The notes: generated by a model not told the origin, from the letters alone. Positions 24,281 to 33,569 are shown, counted from the first letter of the stretch. The stretch is 64,000 nucleotides of DNA from Ruminococcus_C callidus (GCF_049562855.1 NZ_CP186925.1:124001-188000), one strand, 5' to 3'. Numbers and translations: made by a program.

Positions 24281-25114
24281 ATGGCCATTAAGACCTATAA
24301 ACCGACGACCCCCTCTCGCAGAAATATGACTGTGACCGATTATTCGGGTCTGTCGAAGGTAAAGCCGGAGAAGAGCCTGCTCGAGCCGCTGAAGAAGAAC
24401 TCGGGCCGCAACAGCTACGGCAGAATCACCGTTCGCCACAGAGGCGGCGGAAACCGCAGAAAATATCGTGTCATCGATTTCAAACGCAGCAAGGACGGCA
24501 TGAATGCAACTGTTCTGACTCTGGAATACGATCCGAACAGAAGTGCTTTCATCGCTCTGGTTCAGTATGAAGACGGCGAAAAGCGTTACATTCTGGCAGC
24601 TGACGGTCTGAAGGTAGGCGACACTGTTCGTTCCGGTTCTGATGCAGACATCAAGCCGGGCAACGCACTGAAGCTGGTTGACATTCCGGTAGGTACTTTC
24701 ATTCATGCGATTGAACTGTATCCGGGCAAGGGTGCTCAGCTGGTCCGCAGTGCAGGCAACATGGCACAGCTGATGGGCAAGGAAGGTGCGTTCGCACTGG
24801 TTCGTCTGCCCTCCGGCGAAATGAGAAAAGTGCCGATCGAGTGCCGTGCTTCTATCGGTCAGGTTTCTAACGTTGACCACGAAAACGTACACTATGGTAA
24901 GGCTGGCCGCATGAGAAACAAGGGCTGGAGACCGACTGTCAGAGGTTCTGTTATGAACCCGAACGATCACCCGCACGGTGGTGGTGAAGGTAAATCTCCG
25001 ATCGGTCGTCCGGGACCTGTTACTCCGTGGGGTAAGCCGGCTCTGGGTTATAAGACCCGTGCAAAGCACAAGGCATCCGATAAGTATATTGTAAAACGCC
25101 GCAACGGTAGATAA
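24281..25114 (+). CDS. rplB: 50S ribosomal protein L2
   Basis: Primary 23S rRNA binding protein needed for subunit joining. The 277-residue protein has RHRGGGNRRKYRVIDF near residue 55 and the C-terminal NPNDHPHGGGEGKSPIG loop with the conserved histidine. A small GGGAG...CTCCC hairpin lies in the 74-bp gap after rplW. Confidence 0.98.
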   Translation: MAIKTYKPTTPSRRNMTVTDYSGLSKVKPEKSLLEPLKKNSGRNSYGRITVRHRGGGNRRKYRVIDFKRSKDGMNATVLTLEYDPNRSAFIALVQYEDGEKRYILAADGLKVGDTVRSGSDADIKPGNALKLVDIPVGTFIHAIELYPGKGAQLVRSAGNMAQLMGKEGAFALVRLPSGEMRKVPIECRASIGQVSNVDHENVHYGKAGRMRNKGWRPTVRGSVMNPNDHPHGGGEGKSPIGRPGPVTPWGKPALGYKTRAKHKASDKYIVKRRNGR

Positions 25115-25134
25115 GGGAAAGGAGGAACACACTC

Positions 25135-25416
25135 ATGAGCAGAAGTATCAAAAAGGGACCTTACGTCCAGGAAGTCCTCCTCAAGCGTGTACAGGCAATG
25201 AACGAAGCCGGCGAGAAGAAAGTGCTCAAGACATGGAGCCGTTCTTCTACCATTTTCCCGGATTTCGTAGGCCACACCATCGCTGTGCATGACGGCCGCA
25301 AGCACGTGCCGGTATATGTCACAGAAGACATGGTAGGACACAAACTGGGTGAATTCGCACCGACAAGAACCTTTAAGGGTCACGCTGGTTCCAAGACATC
25401 CAATAACGGAAAGTAA
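25135..25416 (+). CDS. rpsS: 30S ribosomal protein S19
   Basis: 30S head protein. The 93-residue protein starts RSIKKGPYVQ and has WSRSSTIFPDFVGHTIAVHDGR, the family core. AGGAGG lies before the ATG. Confidence 0.98.
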   Translation: MSRSIKKGPYVQEVLLKRVQAMNEAGEKKVLKTWSRSSTIFPDFVGHTIAVHDGRKHVPVYVTEDMVGHKLGEFAPTRTFKGHAGSKTSNNGK

Positions 25417-25434
25417 GCGGAAGGAGGAGATCAC

Positions 25435-25770
25435 ATGGAAGCAAGAGCATATCTGAGAAATGCCCGCATTTCACCTCGCAAGGTACAGATCGTTCTGGAT
25501 CTGATTCGTAACAAGCCTGTGGATATCGCACTGGCAACTCTGGACCTCACTCCGAAGGCTGCCAGCCCGCTGCTGGAAAAGCTTTTGAAGTCCGCAATTG
25601 CAAATGCAGAAAATAATCACAGCATGAATAAGGATAATCTTTATGTTGCAGAGTGCTTCGTTACCGCAGGTCCGATCATGAAGCGGATCATGCCGAGAGC
25701 ACAGGGCAGAGCCTATCGCATTTTGAAGAGAACTTCACATATTACGATTGTTCTGAAAGAAGAAGAGTAA
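25435..25770 (+). CDS. rplV: 50S ribosomal protein L22
   Basis: Exit-tunnel protein whose beta hairpin is a macrolide-resistance site. 111 residues; RNARISPRKVQIVLDLIRNK at the N-terminus and the hairpin MKRIMPRAQGRAYRILKRTSHI near residues 82-103. Confidence 0.98.
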   Translation: MEARAYLRNARISPRKVQIVLDLIRNKPVDIALATLDLTPKAASPLLEKLLKSAIANAENNHSMNKDNLYVAECFVTAGPIMKRIMPRAQGRAYRILKRTSHITIVLKEEE

Positions 25771-25791
25771 AATCCAGTAGGAGGTTGAGTT

Positions 25792-26586
25792 ATGGGCCAG
25801 AAGGTTAATCCGCACGGTCTCCGTGTCGGCGTCATTAAAGATTGGGATTCCCGCTGGTTTGCGAATAAGTCTGACTTCGGCGATACGCTGGTAGAAGATT
25901 ACAACGTTCGTAAGTTCATCAAGAAGAACCTGTATGCAGCAGGTGTTCCGAAGATCGAGATCGAGCGTTTCGCAGATAAGGTTAGAATCCACATTCACTG
26001 TGCAAAGCCGGGCGTTGTTATCGGCCGTGGCGGTGCAGAGATCGAAAAGCTGCGTGCACAGCTGGAAAAAATGCTGAACAAGCAGGTTTATGTCAACATC
26101 GTAGAAGTAAAGCAGCCGGATATGGATGCACAGCTGGTAGCTGAAAAGATCGCACTGGATCTGGAGAATCGTATCTCCTTCCGCCGTGCTATGAAGCAGT
26201 CTATCGGCAGAACCATGCGTCTGGGTGCAAAGGGTATCAAGACAAAGGTTTCCGGCAGACTGGGCGGTGCAGAAATCGCTCGTTCCGAAAGCTATCACGA
26301 AGGTACCATTCCGCTGCAGACCATTCGTGCTGACATCGACTATGGTTTCGCAGAAGCCCACACCACTTACGGCCGTATCGGCGTAAAGGTTTGGATCTAT
26401 AAGGGCGAAGTTCTCAAGGGTGACGCTGCTAAGGCTGCCGCTCAGAGAGAAAAGGTAGAGAGAAAGTCCCGGGACAACAACCGCGGAGGCAGAGATGACC
26501 GCCGCCGTCGTGACAACCGGAACGGTGACCGCAGAAATGGCGGCAATTTCCGCCGCGATGCTAGAAGAGAAGGAGGTAACCAGTAA
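25792..26586 (+). CDS. rpsC: 30S ribosomal protein S3 with extended Arg/Asn/Gly tail
   Basis: 30S protein at the mRNA entry site. The KH domain includes CAKPGVVIGRGGAEIEKL at about residues 64-81. The 264-residue product is longer than the usual 210-230 residues. Residues from about 222 on form a basic, glycine- and asparagine-rich tail with repeated RDDRRRRDNRNGDRR-like units. Its stop overlaps the rplP start. Confidence 0.97.
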   Translation: MGQKVNPHGLRVGVIKDWDSRWFANKSDFGDTLVEDYNVRKFIKKNLYAAGVPKIEIERFADKVRIHIHCAKPGVVIGRGGAEIEKLRAQLEKMLNKQVYVNIVEVKQPDMDAQLVAEKIALDLENRISFRRAMKQSIGRTMRLGAKGIKTKVSGRLGGAEIARSESYHEGTIPLQTIRADIDYGFAEAHTTYGRIGVKVWIYKGEVLKGDAAKAAAQREKVERKSRDNNRGGRDDRRRRDNRNGDRRNGGNFRRDARREGGNQ

Positions 26587-27008
26587 TGCTGCTTCCTAAG
26601 AGAGTAAAATACCGTCGCGTACACAGAGGACGTATGACGGGTAAGGCAACCAGAGGTAATTTCGTAAGCAATGGTGAGTTCGGTATCCAGGCACTGGAAC
26701 CGGCATGGATCACCTCAAACCAGATCGAAGCAGCCCGTATCGCTATGACTCGTTATATCAAGCGTGGCGGTCAGGTTTGGATCAAGATCTTCCCGGATAA
26801 GCCCGTGACTAAGAAGCCGCTGGGTACTCGAATGGGTTCCGGTAAGGGTGCTCCGGAGTACTGGGTAGCTGTTGTTAAGCCGGGCAGAGTTCTGTTCGAA
26901 ATTGCTGGCGTACCGGAAGAAACCGCACGCGAAGCAATGCGTCTGGCAATGCACAAGCTGCCGATCAAGTGTAAGTTTGTAAAGGCTGAAAAAGGAGGCG
27001 AGCAGTAA
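26586..27008 (+). CDS. rplP: 50S ribosomal protein L16
   Basis: Binds near the A-site tRNA on the 50S subunit. 140 residues; starts MLLPKRVKYRRVHRGRM and contains KPVTKKPLGTRMGSGKGAPE. It is coupled to rpsC (overlap) and to rpmC (1-bp TAATG overlap). Confidence 0.98.
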   Translation: MLLPKRVKYRRVHRGRMTGKATRGNFVSNGEFGIQALEPAWITSNQIEAARIAMTRYIKRGGQVWIKIFPDKPVTKKPLGTRMGSGKGAPEYWVAVVKPGRVLFEIAGVPEETAREAMRLAMHKLPIKCKFVKAEKGGEQ

Positions 27009-27199
27009 TGAAAGCAACCGAGATCAAAAATATGCCGGTAGATGAGCTGAACGCAAAGCTGGACAGCCTGAAGGAAGAGCTCTTTGCACTTCGTTTCCAG
27101 CTCGCAGCAAATCAGCTTGAAAATACAGCTCGCATTAAGGCTGTTAAAAAGGACATTGCTCGTGTAAAGACAGCACTGCGTCTGTCTGCACAGCAGTAA
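27008..27199 (+). CDS. rpmC: 50S ribosomal protein L29
   Basis: Small two-helix protein at the tunnel exit. 63 residues, with the family pattern LKEELFALRFQLAANQLEN. Starts within the rplP stop codon. Confidence 0.97.
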   Translation: MKATEIKNMPVDELNAKLDSLKEELFALRFQLAANQLENTARIKAVKKDIARVKTALRLSAQQ

Positions 27200-27215
27200 G
27201 TAGGAGGGTTTTACT

Positions 27216-27473
27216 GTGGCTGAGAGAAATTTGAGAAAAACCAGAGTCGGCATGGTTGTCAGCGATAAGATGGATAAGACCGTCGTTGTTGCAATCATCG
27301 ACAATGTAAAACACCCGCTGTATAAGAAGATTGTCAAGAGAACCGTTCGCCTGAAGGCACACGACGAAAAGAACGAGTGCAGAGTCGGCGACCGCGTTGA
27401 AGTGATGGAGACCCGCCCGCTGTCCAAGGACAAGAGATGGCGTGTGATCGAGATCATCGAAAAGGCAAAGTAA
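27216..27473 (+). CDS. rpsQ: 30S ribosomal protein S17
   Basis: Early 16S rRNA binding protein. 85 residues; RKTRVGMVVSDKMDKTVVVA near the N-terminus. GTG start preceded by AGGAGGG. Confidence 0.97.
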   Translation: MAERNLRKTRVGMVVSDKMDKTVVVAIIDNVKHPLYKKIVKRTVRLKAHDEKNECRVGDRVEVMETRPLSKDKRWRVIEIIEKAK

Positions 27474-27549
27474 GTCGAAAACATCTATAGAGTACAAACA
27501 GAACGGTTTCCGATAAGGTCGGAAGCGATTCTGAAAGGAGGAACTCGCT

Positions 27550-27918
27550 GTGATTCAGATGCAGTCTTATATGAAGGTTGCGGATAACACCGGTGCGAAA
27601 GAACTGATGTGCATCAGAGTTCTCGGCGGCACTCGCAGAAGATATGCCAATATCGGCGATGTCGTAGTCGCATCTGTTAAGAAAGCAACACCCGGCGGCG
27701 TGGTAAAGAAGGGCGATGTGGTCAAGGCCGTAATCGTTCGTTCTAAGAAGGGCCTTCGCAGAGAAGACGGAACCTATATCCGCTTCGATGAGAACGCTGC
27801 TGTAATTATTCGTGATGACAAAAACCCGAAGGGCACTCGTATCTTTGGGCCGGTAGCAAGAGAGCTCCGTGATAAGGATTATATGAAGATCCTGAGCCTC
27901 GCTCCGGAAGTACTGTAA
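27550..27918 (+). CDS. rplN: 50S ribosomal protein L14
   Basis: Forms an intersubunit bridge. 122 residues, starting MIQMQSYMKVADNTGAKELM. GTG start after AAAGGAGG. The 76-bp gap before it contains a small imperfect hairpin. Confidence 0.98.
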   Translation: MIQMQSYMKVADNTGAKELMCIRVLGGTRRRYANIGDVVVASVKKATPGGVVKKGDVVKAVIVRSKKGLRREDGTYIRFDENAAVIIRDDKNPKGTRIFGPVARELRDKDYMKILSLAPEVL

Positions 27919-27933
27919 GGCGGAGGTGTCAAG

Positions 27934-28287
27934 ATGAGTAAGGTACACGTAAAAACAGGCGACACCGTTATCCTGCTGACTGGTAAGGACGAATATCTGT
28001 ACAACGATAAGGACAACAAGTCCAAGGGCAGAAAGACCGGTAAGGTCGTAGCTGTCAGCCCGAAGGAAGGCAAAGTTATCGTTGAAGGCTTCAACGTCGT
28101 AACCAAGCACGTAAAGCCGACCCGCATGGGTCAGGTCGGCGGCATTGTGGAAACCGAAGGTGCACTGTACGCATCTAAGGTACAGCTGGTTTGCCCGAAG
28201 TGCGGTCAGCCGACCAGAGTTGGTCATGTGATCGAAGACGGCAAGAAGCTGCGTGTCTGCAAGAAGTGCGGCAAATCTTTTGAGTAA
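27934..28287 (+). CDS. rplX: 50S ribosomal protein L24
   Basis: Assembly initiator with an N-terminal KOW motif (HVKTGDTVILLTGKDE). 117 residues. The C-terminal part has a CPKCGQPTR...CKKCG four-cysteine zinc-ribbon pattern, found in some L24 proteins. Confidence 0.97.
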   Translation: MSKVHVKTGDTVILLTGKDEYLYNDKDNKSKGRKTGKVVAVSPKEGKVIVEGFNVVTKHVKPTRMGQVGGIVETEGALYASKVQLVCPKCGQPTRVGHVIEDGKKLRVCKKCGKSFE

Positions 28288-28299
28288 AGGAGAAACGAT

Positions 28300-28839
28300 A
28301 TGTCTACATTGAAAGATTACTACAATAGCACCGTTGCTCCTGCAATGATGAAGAAATTCAACTATGAAAATGTCATGCAGATCCCGAAGCTCGACAAGGT
28401 TGTTGTAAACGTAGCAGCCGGCGAAGCAAAGGAAAATGCAAAGGTGATCGATGCGATCATGACAGATCTGGCAGCAATCACCGGTCAGAAGCCGGTCGTT
28501 TGCCGTGCAAAGAAGTCTGTCGCAAACTTCAAACTGCGTGAGGGCATGCCGATCGGCGTAAAAGTAACCCTGCGTGGCGAAAAGATGTATGAGTTCGTAT
28601 ACAAGCTGTTTAATGTCAGCTTCCCCCGCGTACGTGACTTCCGCGGCATCAACGGCAACTCCTTCGACGGTAAGGGCAACTACTCTACCGGTATCAAGGA
28701 ACAGCTGATCTTCCCGGAAATCGAGTACGATAAGATCGATAAGGTAAGAGGTATGGATATCAACTTCATCACAACGGCACAGACCGATGAGGAAGCAAAA
28801 GAACTGCTCTCTCTGCTCGGTGCACCGTTCGCGAAGTAA
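28300..28839 (+). CDS. rplE: 50S ribosomal protein L5
   Basis: Carries 5S rRNA into the 50S subunit. 179 residues; KLDKVVVNVAAGEAKEN near residue 29 and the RVRDFRGINGNSFDGKGNYS loop. Confidence 0.98.
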   Translation: MSTLKDYYNSTVAPAMMKKFNYENVMQIPKLDKVVVNVAAGEAKENAKVIDAIMTDLAAITGQKPVVCRAKKSVANFKLREGMPIGVKVTLRGEKMYEFVYKLFNVSFPRVRDFRGINGNSFDGKGNYSTGIKEQLIFPEIEYDKIDKVRGMDINFITTAQTDEEAKELLSLLGAPFAK

Positions 28840-28856
28840 TCAGGGAGGAAACAGTC

Positions 28857-29042
28857 ATGGCAAAAAAAGCAATGAAATTAAAGCAGCAGAGAACTCCCAA
28901 GTTTTCCACTCGTGCTTACACCCGTTGTAAGATTTGCGGAAGACCCCATTCTTATCTGAGAAAGTACGGCATCTGCCGTGTTTGCTTCCGCGAGCTGGCT
29001 CATGAGGGCAAGATCCCGGGCGTAAAGAAGGCAAGCTGGTAA
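28857..29042 (+). CDS. rpsN: 30S ribosomal protein S14, zinc-binding type
   Basis: 61-residue short form with a complete zinc ribbon: C24, C27, C40 and C43 (CKIC...CRVC). The short zinc-containing version is typical of many Gram-positive bacteria. Confidence 0.98.
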   Translation: MAKKAMKLKQQRTPKFSTRAYTRCKICGRPHSYLRKYGICRVCFRELAHEGKIPGVKKASW

Positions 29043-29073
29043 AAAGGAGTTCTACGAAAAGGAGGTCATTGGC

Positions 29074-29472
29074 ATGCAGATTACAGATACAATAGCAGAC
29101 ATTCTGACAAGAATTCGTAATGCGAGTTCCGCACGGCACGCCACAGTTGACGTTCCCGCTTCCAATGTCAAGAAGGCAATTACCCAGATCCTGTTGGACG
29201 AAGGCTATATCAAGGGCTTTCAGGTAATTGAGGACGGCAAGCAGGGCGTGATCCGCATCACACTGAAGTATACAGACAATCGTTCTCCGGTCATCACCGG
29301 TCTGCGTCGGGTTTCTAAGCCGGGTCTGCGTATCTATTCCAGTTGTGAAGATATGCCGAAGGTACGCAAGGGATTGGGTATTGCAATCGTTTCTACCTCT
29401 AAGGGCATTATGACAGACAAGAAGGCTCGTGAGCTGAACGTCGGCGGCGAAGTTTTAGCATTCGTTTGGTAA
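29074..29472 (+). CDS. rpsH: 30S ribosomal protein S8
   Basis: Central-domain 16S rRNA binding protein. 132 residues; TDTIADILTRIRNASSARH at the start and GLGIAIVSTSKGIMTDKKAR near the end. Confidence 0.98.
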   Translation: MQITDTIADILTRIRNASSARHATVDVPASNVKKAITQILLDEGYIKGFQVIEDGKQGVIRITLKYTDNRSPVITGLRRVSKPGLRIYSSCEDMPKVRKGLGIAIVSTSKGIMTDKKARELNVGGEVLAFVW

Positions 29473-29487
29473 GGAGGACACAGGATT

Positions 29488-30033
29488 ATGTCAAGAATAG
29501 GAAAAAAACCGATCAGTGTTCCTTCCGGCGTTGAAGTAAAGTGCAACGAAAATCTGGTTACCGTAAAGGGTGCAAAGGGCACACTGTCCAGACAGTTCTC
29601 CAAGGAACTGGGCATCGCAGTAGAAAACGGCGAAGTGATCGTAACTCGTCCGACTGATGACAAGGAACACCGTTCCCTGCACGGTCTGGCCAGAACACTG
29701 ATTGCAAATATGATCGAAGGCGTAACCAACGGTTACTCCAAGACCCTCATCATCGAGGGTGTCGGCTATCGTGCCGCAAAGAAGGGCAAGGACGTTGTCA
29801 TGAATCTGGGTTATTCTCACCAGGTCATCGTATCTGAGAATGACGACATCAAGCTGGACGTTCCGCAGCCGAATACCATTGTCGTAAGTGGTATCGACAA
29901 GCAGAAGGTTGGCCAGTTTGCCGCAGAAGTACGTGAAAAGCGTCCGCCGGAGCCTTATAAGGGCAAGGGTATCCACTATGTCGACGAGCGTATCATCCGC
30001 AAGGAAGGTAAAGCCGGCAAGGGCAAGAAGTAA
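29488..30033 (+). CDS. rplF: 50S ribosomal protein L6
   Basis: Binds near the sarcin-ricin loop. 181 residues; SRIGKKPISVPSGVEV start and the C-terminal RPPEPYKGKGIHYVDERI signature. Confidence 0.98.
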   Translation: MSRIGKKPISVPSGVEVKCNENLVTVKGAKGTLSRQFSKELGIAVENGEVIVTRPTDDKEHRSLHGLARTLIANMIEGVTNGYSKTLIIEGVGYRAAKKGKDVVMNLGYSHQVIVSENDDIKLDVPQPNTIVVSGIDKQKVGQFAAEVREKRPPEPYKGKGIHYVDERIIRKEGKAGKGKK

Positions 30034-30053
30034 GCAGAAAGGAGTAAACCGCT

Positions 30054-30413
30054 ATGATTAAAAAGATGGATAGCAAGAAAGCCAGAGCAAAAAGACACGC
30101 AAGAGTTCGGTCGAAGATCTCCGGTACTCCTGAGCGTCCCCGTCTGAGCGTTTACCGTTCTACAAAGCACATCTATGCACAGCTGATCGATGATGTCAAT
30201 GGTGTAACACTGGCTTCCGCATCCAGCATGGATAAGGCATTTGAAGGCGAAGGCGGCAATGTCGATGGTGCTCGCAAGGTTGGCGAAATGATCGCAAAGC
30301 GTGCAGCAGAAAAGAACATCACGGATGTTGTATTCGACAGAGGCGGCTATCTGTACCACGGCAGAGTCAAGGAACTCGCTGAGGGTGCAAGAGAAAACGG
30401 ACTGAAGTTCTAA
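30054..30413 (+). CDS. rplR: 50S ribosomal protein L18
   Basis: 5S rRNA binding protein. 119 residues; RARVRSKISGTPERPRLSV near residue 16 and FDRGGYLYHGRVKELAEGAR at the end. An alternative ATG 12 bp in (30066) would remove four residues. Confidence 0.97.
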   Translation: MIKKMDSKKARAKRHARVRSKISGTPERPRLSVYRSTKHIYAQLIDDVNGVTLASASSMDKAFEGEGGNVDGARKVGEMIAKRAAEKNITDVVFDRGGYLYHGRVKELAEGARENGLKF

Positions 30414-30431
30414 AACAGGGGAGGTATTACT

Positions 30432-30932
30432 TTGGCTAAAATTGATCCGCAGGGACTGGAACTGGCTGAAAAGGTCGTTTCCATTAACCGAGTATCCAAG
30501 ACCGTAAAGGGCGGCCGTATCATGAAGTTTGCTGCACTGGTTGTAGTAGGCGACGGAAACGGTATCGTGGGCTTCGGTCTCGGCAAGTCCGGCGAAGTAC
30601 CGGACGCAATCCGCAAGGGCATCGAAGATGCCAAGAAGAATCTCATTCAGATCCCGCTGAAGGGTACCAGCATTCCGCACGAAATCGTCGGAAAGTTCGG
30701 TGCAGGCGAAGTTCTGATGAAGCCGGCTGCTCCCGGTACCGGTGTGATCGCCGGCGGTCCGGTTCGTGCAGTCATCGAAGTTGCAGGTATCAAGGACATT
30801 CGTACAAAGTCCCTGCGTTCCAACAACCCGTGCAACGTGGTACGTGCAACCATCAACGGTCTGGCTTCTTGCACAACAGCAGCAGAAGTTGCTGAAAAGA
30901 GAGGCAAGTCTGTGAAAGAAATCTACAAATAA
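30432..30932 (+). CDS. rpsE: 30S ribosomal protein S5
   Basis: Decoding-fidelity protein. 166 residues; VSINRVSKTVKGGRIMKFAA and the GRG-type loop of the family (VGDGNGIVGFGLGKSGEVPD). TTG start at 30432 preceded by AGGGGAGG; no ATG fits the N-terminus. Confidence 0.97.
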   Translation: MAKIDPQGLELAEKVVSINRVSKTVKGGRIMKFAALVVVGDGNGIVGFGLGKSGEVPDAIRKGIEDAKKNLIQIPLKGTSIPHEIVGKFGAGEVLMKPAAPGTGVIAGGPVRAVIEVAGIKDIRTKSLRSNNPCNVVRATINGLASCTTAAEVAEKRGKSVKEIYK

Positions 30933-30944
30933 GGAGGGTGCGAA

Positions 30945-31121
30945 ATGGCAAAGAATATCAAGCTCGTAAAAAGCCTGATCGGTCGCAAGAAGGATCAGAT
31001 TGCTACAGCAAATTCGCTGGGTCTGAAGAAGGTCGGCGATGTCAGCGTACAGCCTGAAAATGAGGCAACCCTCGGCAAGATTCAGAAAATTTCTCACCTC
31101 GTAGAGGTAACAGAAGCATAA
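30945..31121 (+). CDS. rpmD: 50S ribosomal protein L30
   Basis: A 58-residue gene, found by reading the gap between rpsE and rplO. It starts MAKNIKLVKSLIGRKKDQI, continues TANSLGLKKVGDV and ends with the strand ISHLVEV. AGGAGG lies before the ATG at 30945. Position and sequence match L30 in the spc operon. Confidence 0.96.
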   Translation: MAKNIKLVKSLIGRKKDQIATANSLGLKKVGDVSVQPENEATLGKIQKISHLVEVTEA

Positions 31122-31148
31122 GTTAATATCTAAGGAGGTGCACATAGC

Positions 31149-31589
31149 ATGAAGCTTCACGAATTGTCCCCGGCTCCGGGCTCCACAAAAGAAGTAAAGC
31201 GTATCGGCCGTGGTCATGGTTCCGGTAACGGTAAGACCGCAGGTAAGGGCCATAAGGGTCAGAACGCCCGCAGCGGCGGCGGCGTACGCATCGGTTTTGA
31301 AGGCGGTCAGATGCCGCTGACCAGACGTATCCCGAAAAGAGGTTTCAACAACATCTTTGCAAAGGAATACGCGATCGTAAACGTTTCCGATCTGAACAAG
31401 TTCACAGAGGGTACTGTCGTTGATGCAGAGCTGCTGAAGGCAGCTGGTCTGATCAAGAAGACCTGCGACGGCGTTAAGGTACTCGGTGACGGTGAGCTGA
31501 CAACCAAGCTGACTGTAAAGGCTGCAAAGTTCACAAAGAGTGCAGTCGAAAAAATCGAAAAGGCTGGCGGAAAAGCAGAGGTGATGTAA
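31149..31589 (+). CDS. rplO: 50S ribosomal protein L15
   Basis: Late-assembly 50S protein. 146 residues; starts MKLHELSPAPGSTK and contains RIGRGHGSGNGKTAGKGHKG. The stop is 1 bp before the GTG start of secY. Confidence 0.98.
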   Translation: MKLHELSPAPGSTKEVKRIGRGHGSGNGKTAGKGHKGQNARSGGGVRIGFEGGQMPLTRRIPKRGFNNIFAKEYAIVNVSDLNKFTEGTVVDAELLKAAGLIKKTCDGVKVLGDGELTTKLTVKAAKFTKSAVEKIEKAGGKAEVM

Positions 31590-31590
31590 C

Positions 31591-32916
31591 GTGTTCAAGA
31601 CGTTGAGAGATGCTTGGAGTATTGCGGAGATCCGCAAAAAGCTCCTGTACACATTACTGATGCTCCTGATCTTCCGTCTTGGCAGTGCCGTAGTTGTTCC
31701 GTTTCTGGATACCTCTACGGTAAGCACCTGGATGGCTTCTAACGCGACCGGCGGTAACTTCCTCGAATATCTGGATATTATCACTGGTGGTGCGTTGTCG
31801 CAGGCAACCGTATTTTCTCTGTCTATCACACCATACATCAACGCTTCCATCATCATGCAGCTGCTGACATATGCACTGCCTCCGCTGGAGCGTATGCGTG
31901 ATGAGGGTGAAGAAGGACAGAAAAAGCTCAACAAAATCACCGCTGCCGTTTCTTTGGCACTGTCCGTATTTATGTCCTTTGCATATTATCTGACTCTGAA
32001 GAATCAGATGAATGCAGTTGTGGACGGCGGTTCCAAGGCAGCCAACGTCTTTATCGCATTTGTCATCATCCTTTCCTTTATCGCAGGTACCTCCATCGTC
32101 GTATGGATGGGCAACCAGATCAACGATAAGGGTATCGGAAACGGTATCTCCATGCTCCTGTTCGCCGGCATTCTCGCAAGATTTCCGGTTATGGCAGGTA
32201 CACTGGGAGAACTCACCAAGAACGAACCCCAGCGTTACTTCTTCGAATCTCTGGGCATTCTGATCCTGTTCATCGCAATGATCGCTTTCATTGTCTTCAT
32301 GAACGCTTCCGAACGCCGGATCCCGATCCAGTACGCAAAACGTGTTGTCGGCAGAAAGCAGTACGGCGGCCAGTCTACACACATTCCGGTCAAGGTCTGC
32401 ATGAGCGGCGTTATGCCGATCATCTTCGCCATGTCCTTTATGTCCCTGCCCAGCACGATCAGCCTGTTCAAGCCGGTATATGATGATCCCACCGGCTTCT
32501 GGCAGAAGTTCTATAACGGATTTATCAACTTCTTTAATACAAGAACTTGGACCTACGCTCTGATCTACTTCATTCTGATCATTGCATTCAACTACTTCTA
32601 TGTGTCCATGCAGTATAATCCGATCGAAATCGCCAACAACCTCCGTCAGAGCAACGGCGGCATTCCGGGCATTCGTCCGGGTAAGCCGACTTCCGACTAT
32701 ATCCAGCGTGTTCTCTCCAAGATCACTCTGGTGGGTGCATTCTTCCTCGGTATCATCGCGATCTTCCCGATCGCACTGAACTGGATGGACCCGAACCTCA
32801 GTTCTCTGGCAATGGGTGGTACCACCATCCTGATCGTTGTCAGCGTAGCACTTGAAACCGTCCGCACGCTGGAGTCTGAAATGATGATGCGTCATCATAA
32901 GGGCTTCCTCGAATAA
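31591..32916 (+). CDS. secY: Protein translocase subunit SecY
   Basis: Channel-forming subunit of the Sec translocon in the cytoplasmic membrane. 441 residues with about ten hydrophobic segments; FRLGSAVVVPFLD in the first helix and plug region, TPYINASIIMQLL (about residue 83), and the cytoplasmic loop SERRIPIQYAKRVVG (about residue 239). GTG start one base after rplO. Confidence 0.98.
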   Translation: MFKTLRDAWSIAEIRKKLLYTLLMLLIFRLGSAVVVPFLDTSTVSTWMASNATGGNFLEYLDIITGGALSQATVFSLSITPYINASIIMQLLTYALPPLERMRDEGEEGQKKLNKITAAVSLALSVFMSFAYYLTLKNQMNAVVDGGSKAANVFIAFVIILSFIAGTSIVVWMGNQINDKGIGNGISMLLFAGILARFPVMAGTLGELTKNEPQRYFFESLGILILFIAMIAFIVFMNASERRIPIQYAKRVVGRKQYGGQSTHIPVKVCMSGVMPIIFAMSFMSLPSTISLFKPVYDDPTGFWQKFYNGFINFFNTRTWTYALIYFILIIAFNYFYVSMQYNPIEIANNLRQSNGGIPGIRPGKPTSDYIQRVLSKITLVGAFFLGIIAIFPIALNWMDPNLSSLAMGGTTILIVVSVALETVRTLESEMMMRHHKGFLE

Positions 32917-32933
32917 GCAAGGAGGCATATTCC

Positions 32934-33569
32934 ATGAATCTGATTCTCTTAGGTGCACCGGGTGCCGGCAAGGGTACTCAGGCCGAAGTGATCTCACAGG
33001 CACTGTCGATTCCGCAGATTTCCACCGGCAATATGCTGCGTGAGGCAGTCCGCACCGGCACCGAATATGGTGTCAAGGCAAAGGCTGCGATGGACAGCGG
33101 TGCTCTGGTTTCCGACGATATTGTCATCGGGATCCTGAAGGAACGCATTGCACAGGACGACTGCAAGAATGGCTTCATTCTGGACGGTTTTCCCCGCAGC
33201 GTGCCGCAGGCCGAGGCACTGGACGAAATGGGCGTGAAGATCGACAAGGTTCTGGAGATCTTCGTTCCCGACGAAACCATTAAGCAGCGTGTTTCCGGCA
33301 GACGTGTCTGCGAGGGATGCGGTGCAACATATCACATTCAGTTCAAGCCGTCAAAGGTTGAGGGTGTCTGCGACAAGTGCGGTGCCAAGACCATCATCCG
33401 CAAGGATGACCAGCCCGAAACCGTGCTGGATCGTCTGGCAGTGTACCACAAGACCACTGAACCGCTGAAGGCGTATTACGAAAAGCAGGGCAAGCTGGAA
33501 ACCGTGATCGGACAGGAAGAAGTTGCGGATACCACGGCTCTGGTATTGAAGGCTGTGGGCGTAAAATGA
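32934..33569 (+). CDS. adk: Adenylate kinase, zinc-containing lid
   Basis: Interconverts ATP + AMP and 2 ADP. 211 residues; P-loop GAPGAGKGTQ at residues 7-16, and a long lid with four cysteines C126, C129, C146 and C149 forming a structural zinc site, typical of Gram-positive enzymes. Its stop overlaps the map start (ATGA). Confidence 0.98.
   Translation: MNLILLGAPGAGKGTQAEVISQALSIPQISTGNMLREAVRTGTEYGVKAKAAMDSGALVSDDIVIGILKERIAQDDCKNGFILDGFPRSVPQAEALDEMGVKIDKVLEIFVPDETIKQRVSGRRVCEGCGATYHIQFKPSKVEGVCDKCGAKTIIRKDDQPETVLDRLAVYHKTTEPLKAYYEKQGKLETVIGQEEVADTTALVLKAVGVK

Noticed and set aside
29976..31940. 654-residue minus-strand frame across ribosomal genes
   Set aside because: Covers rplR, rpsE, rpmD, rplO and the start of secY, all of which are certain on the plus strand.
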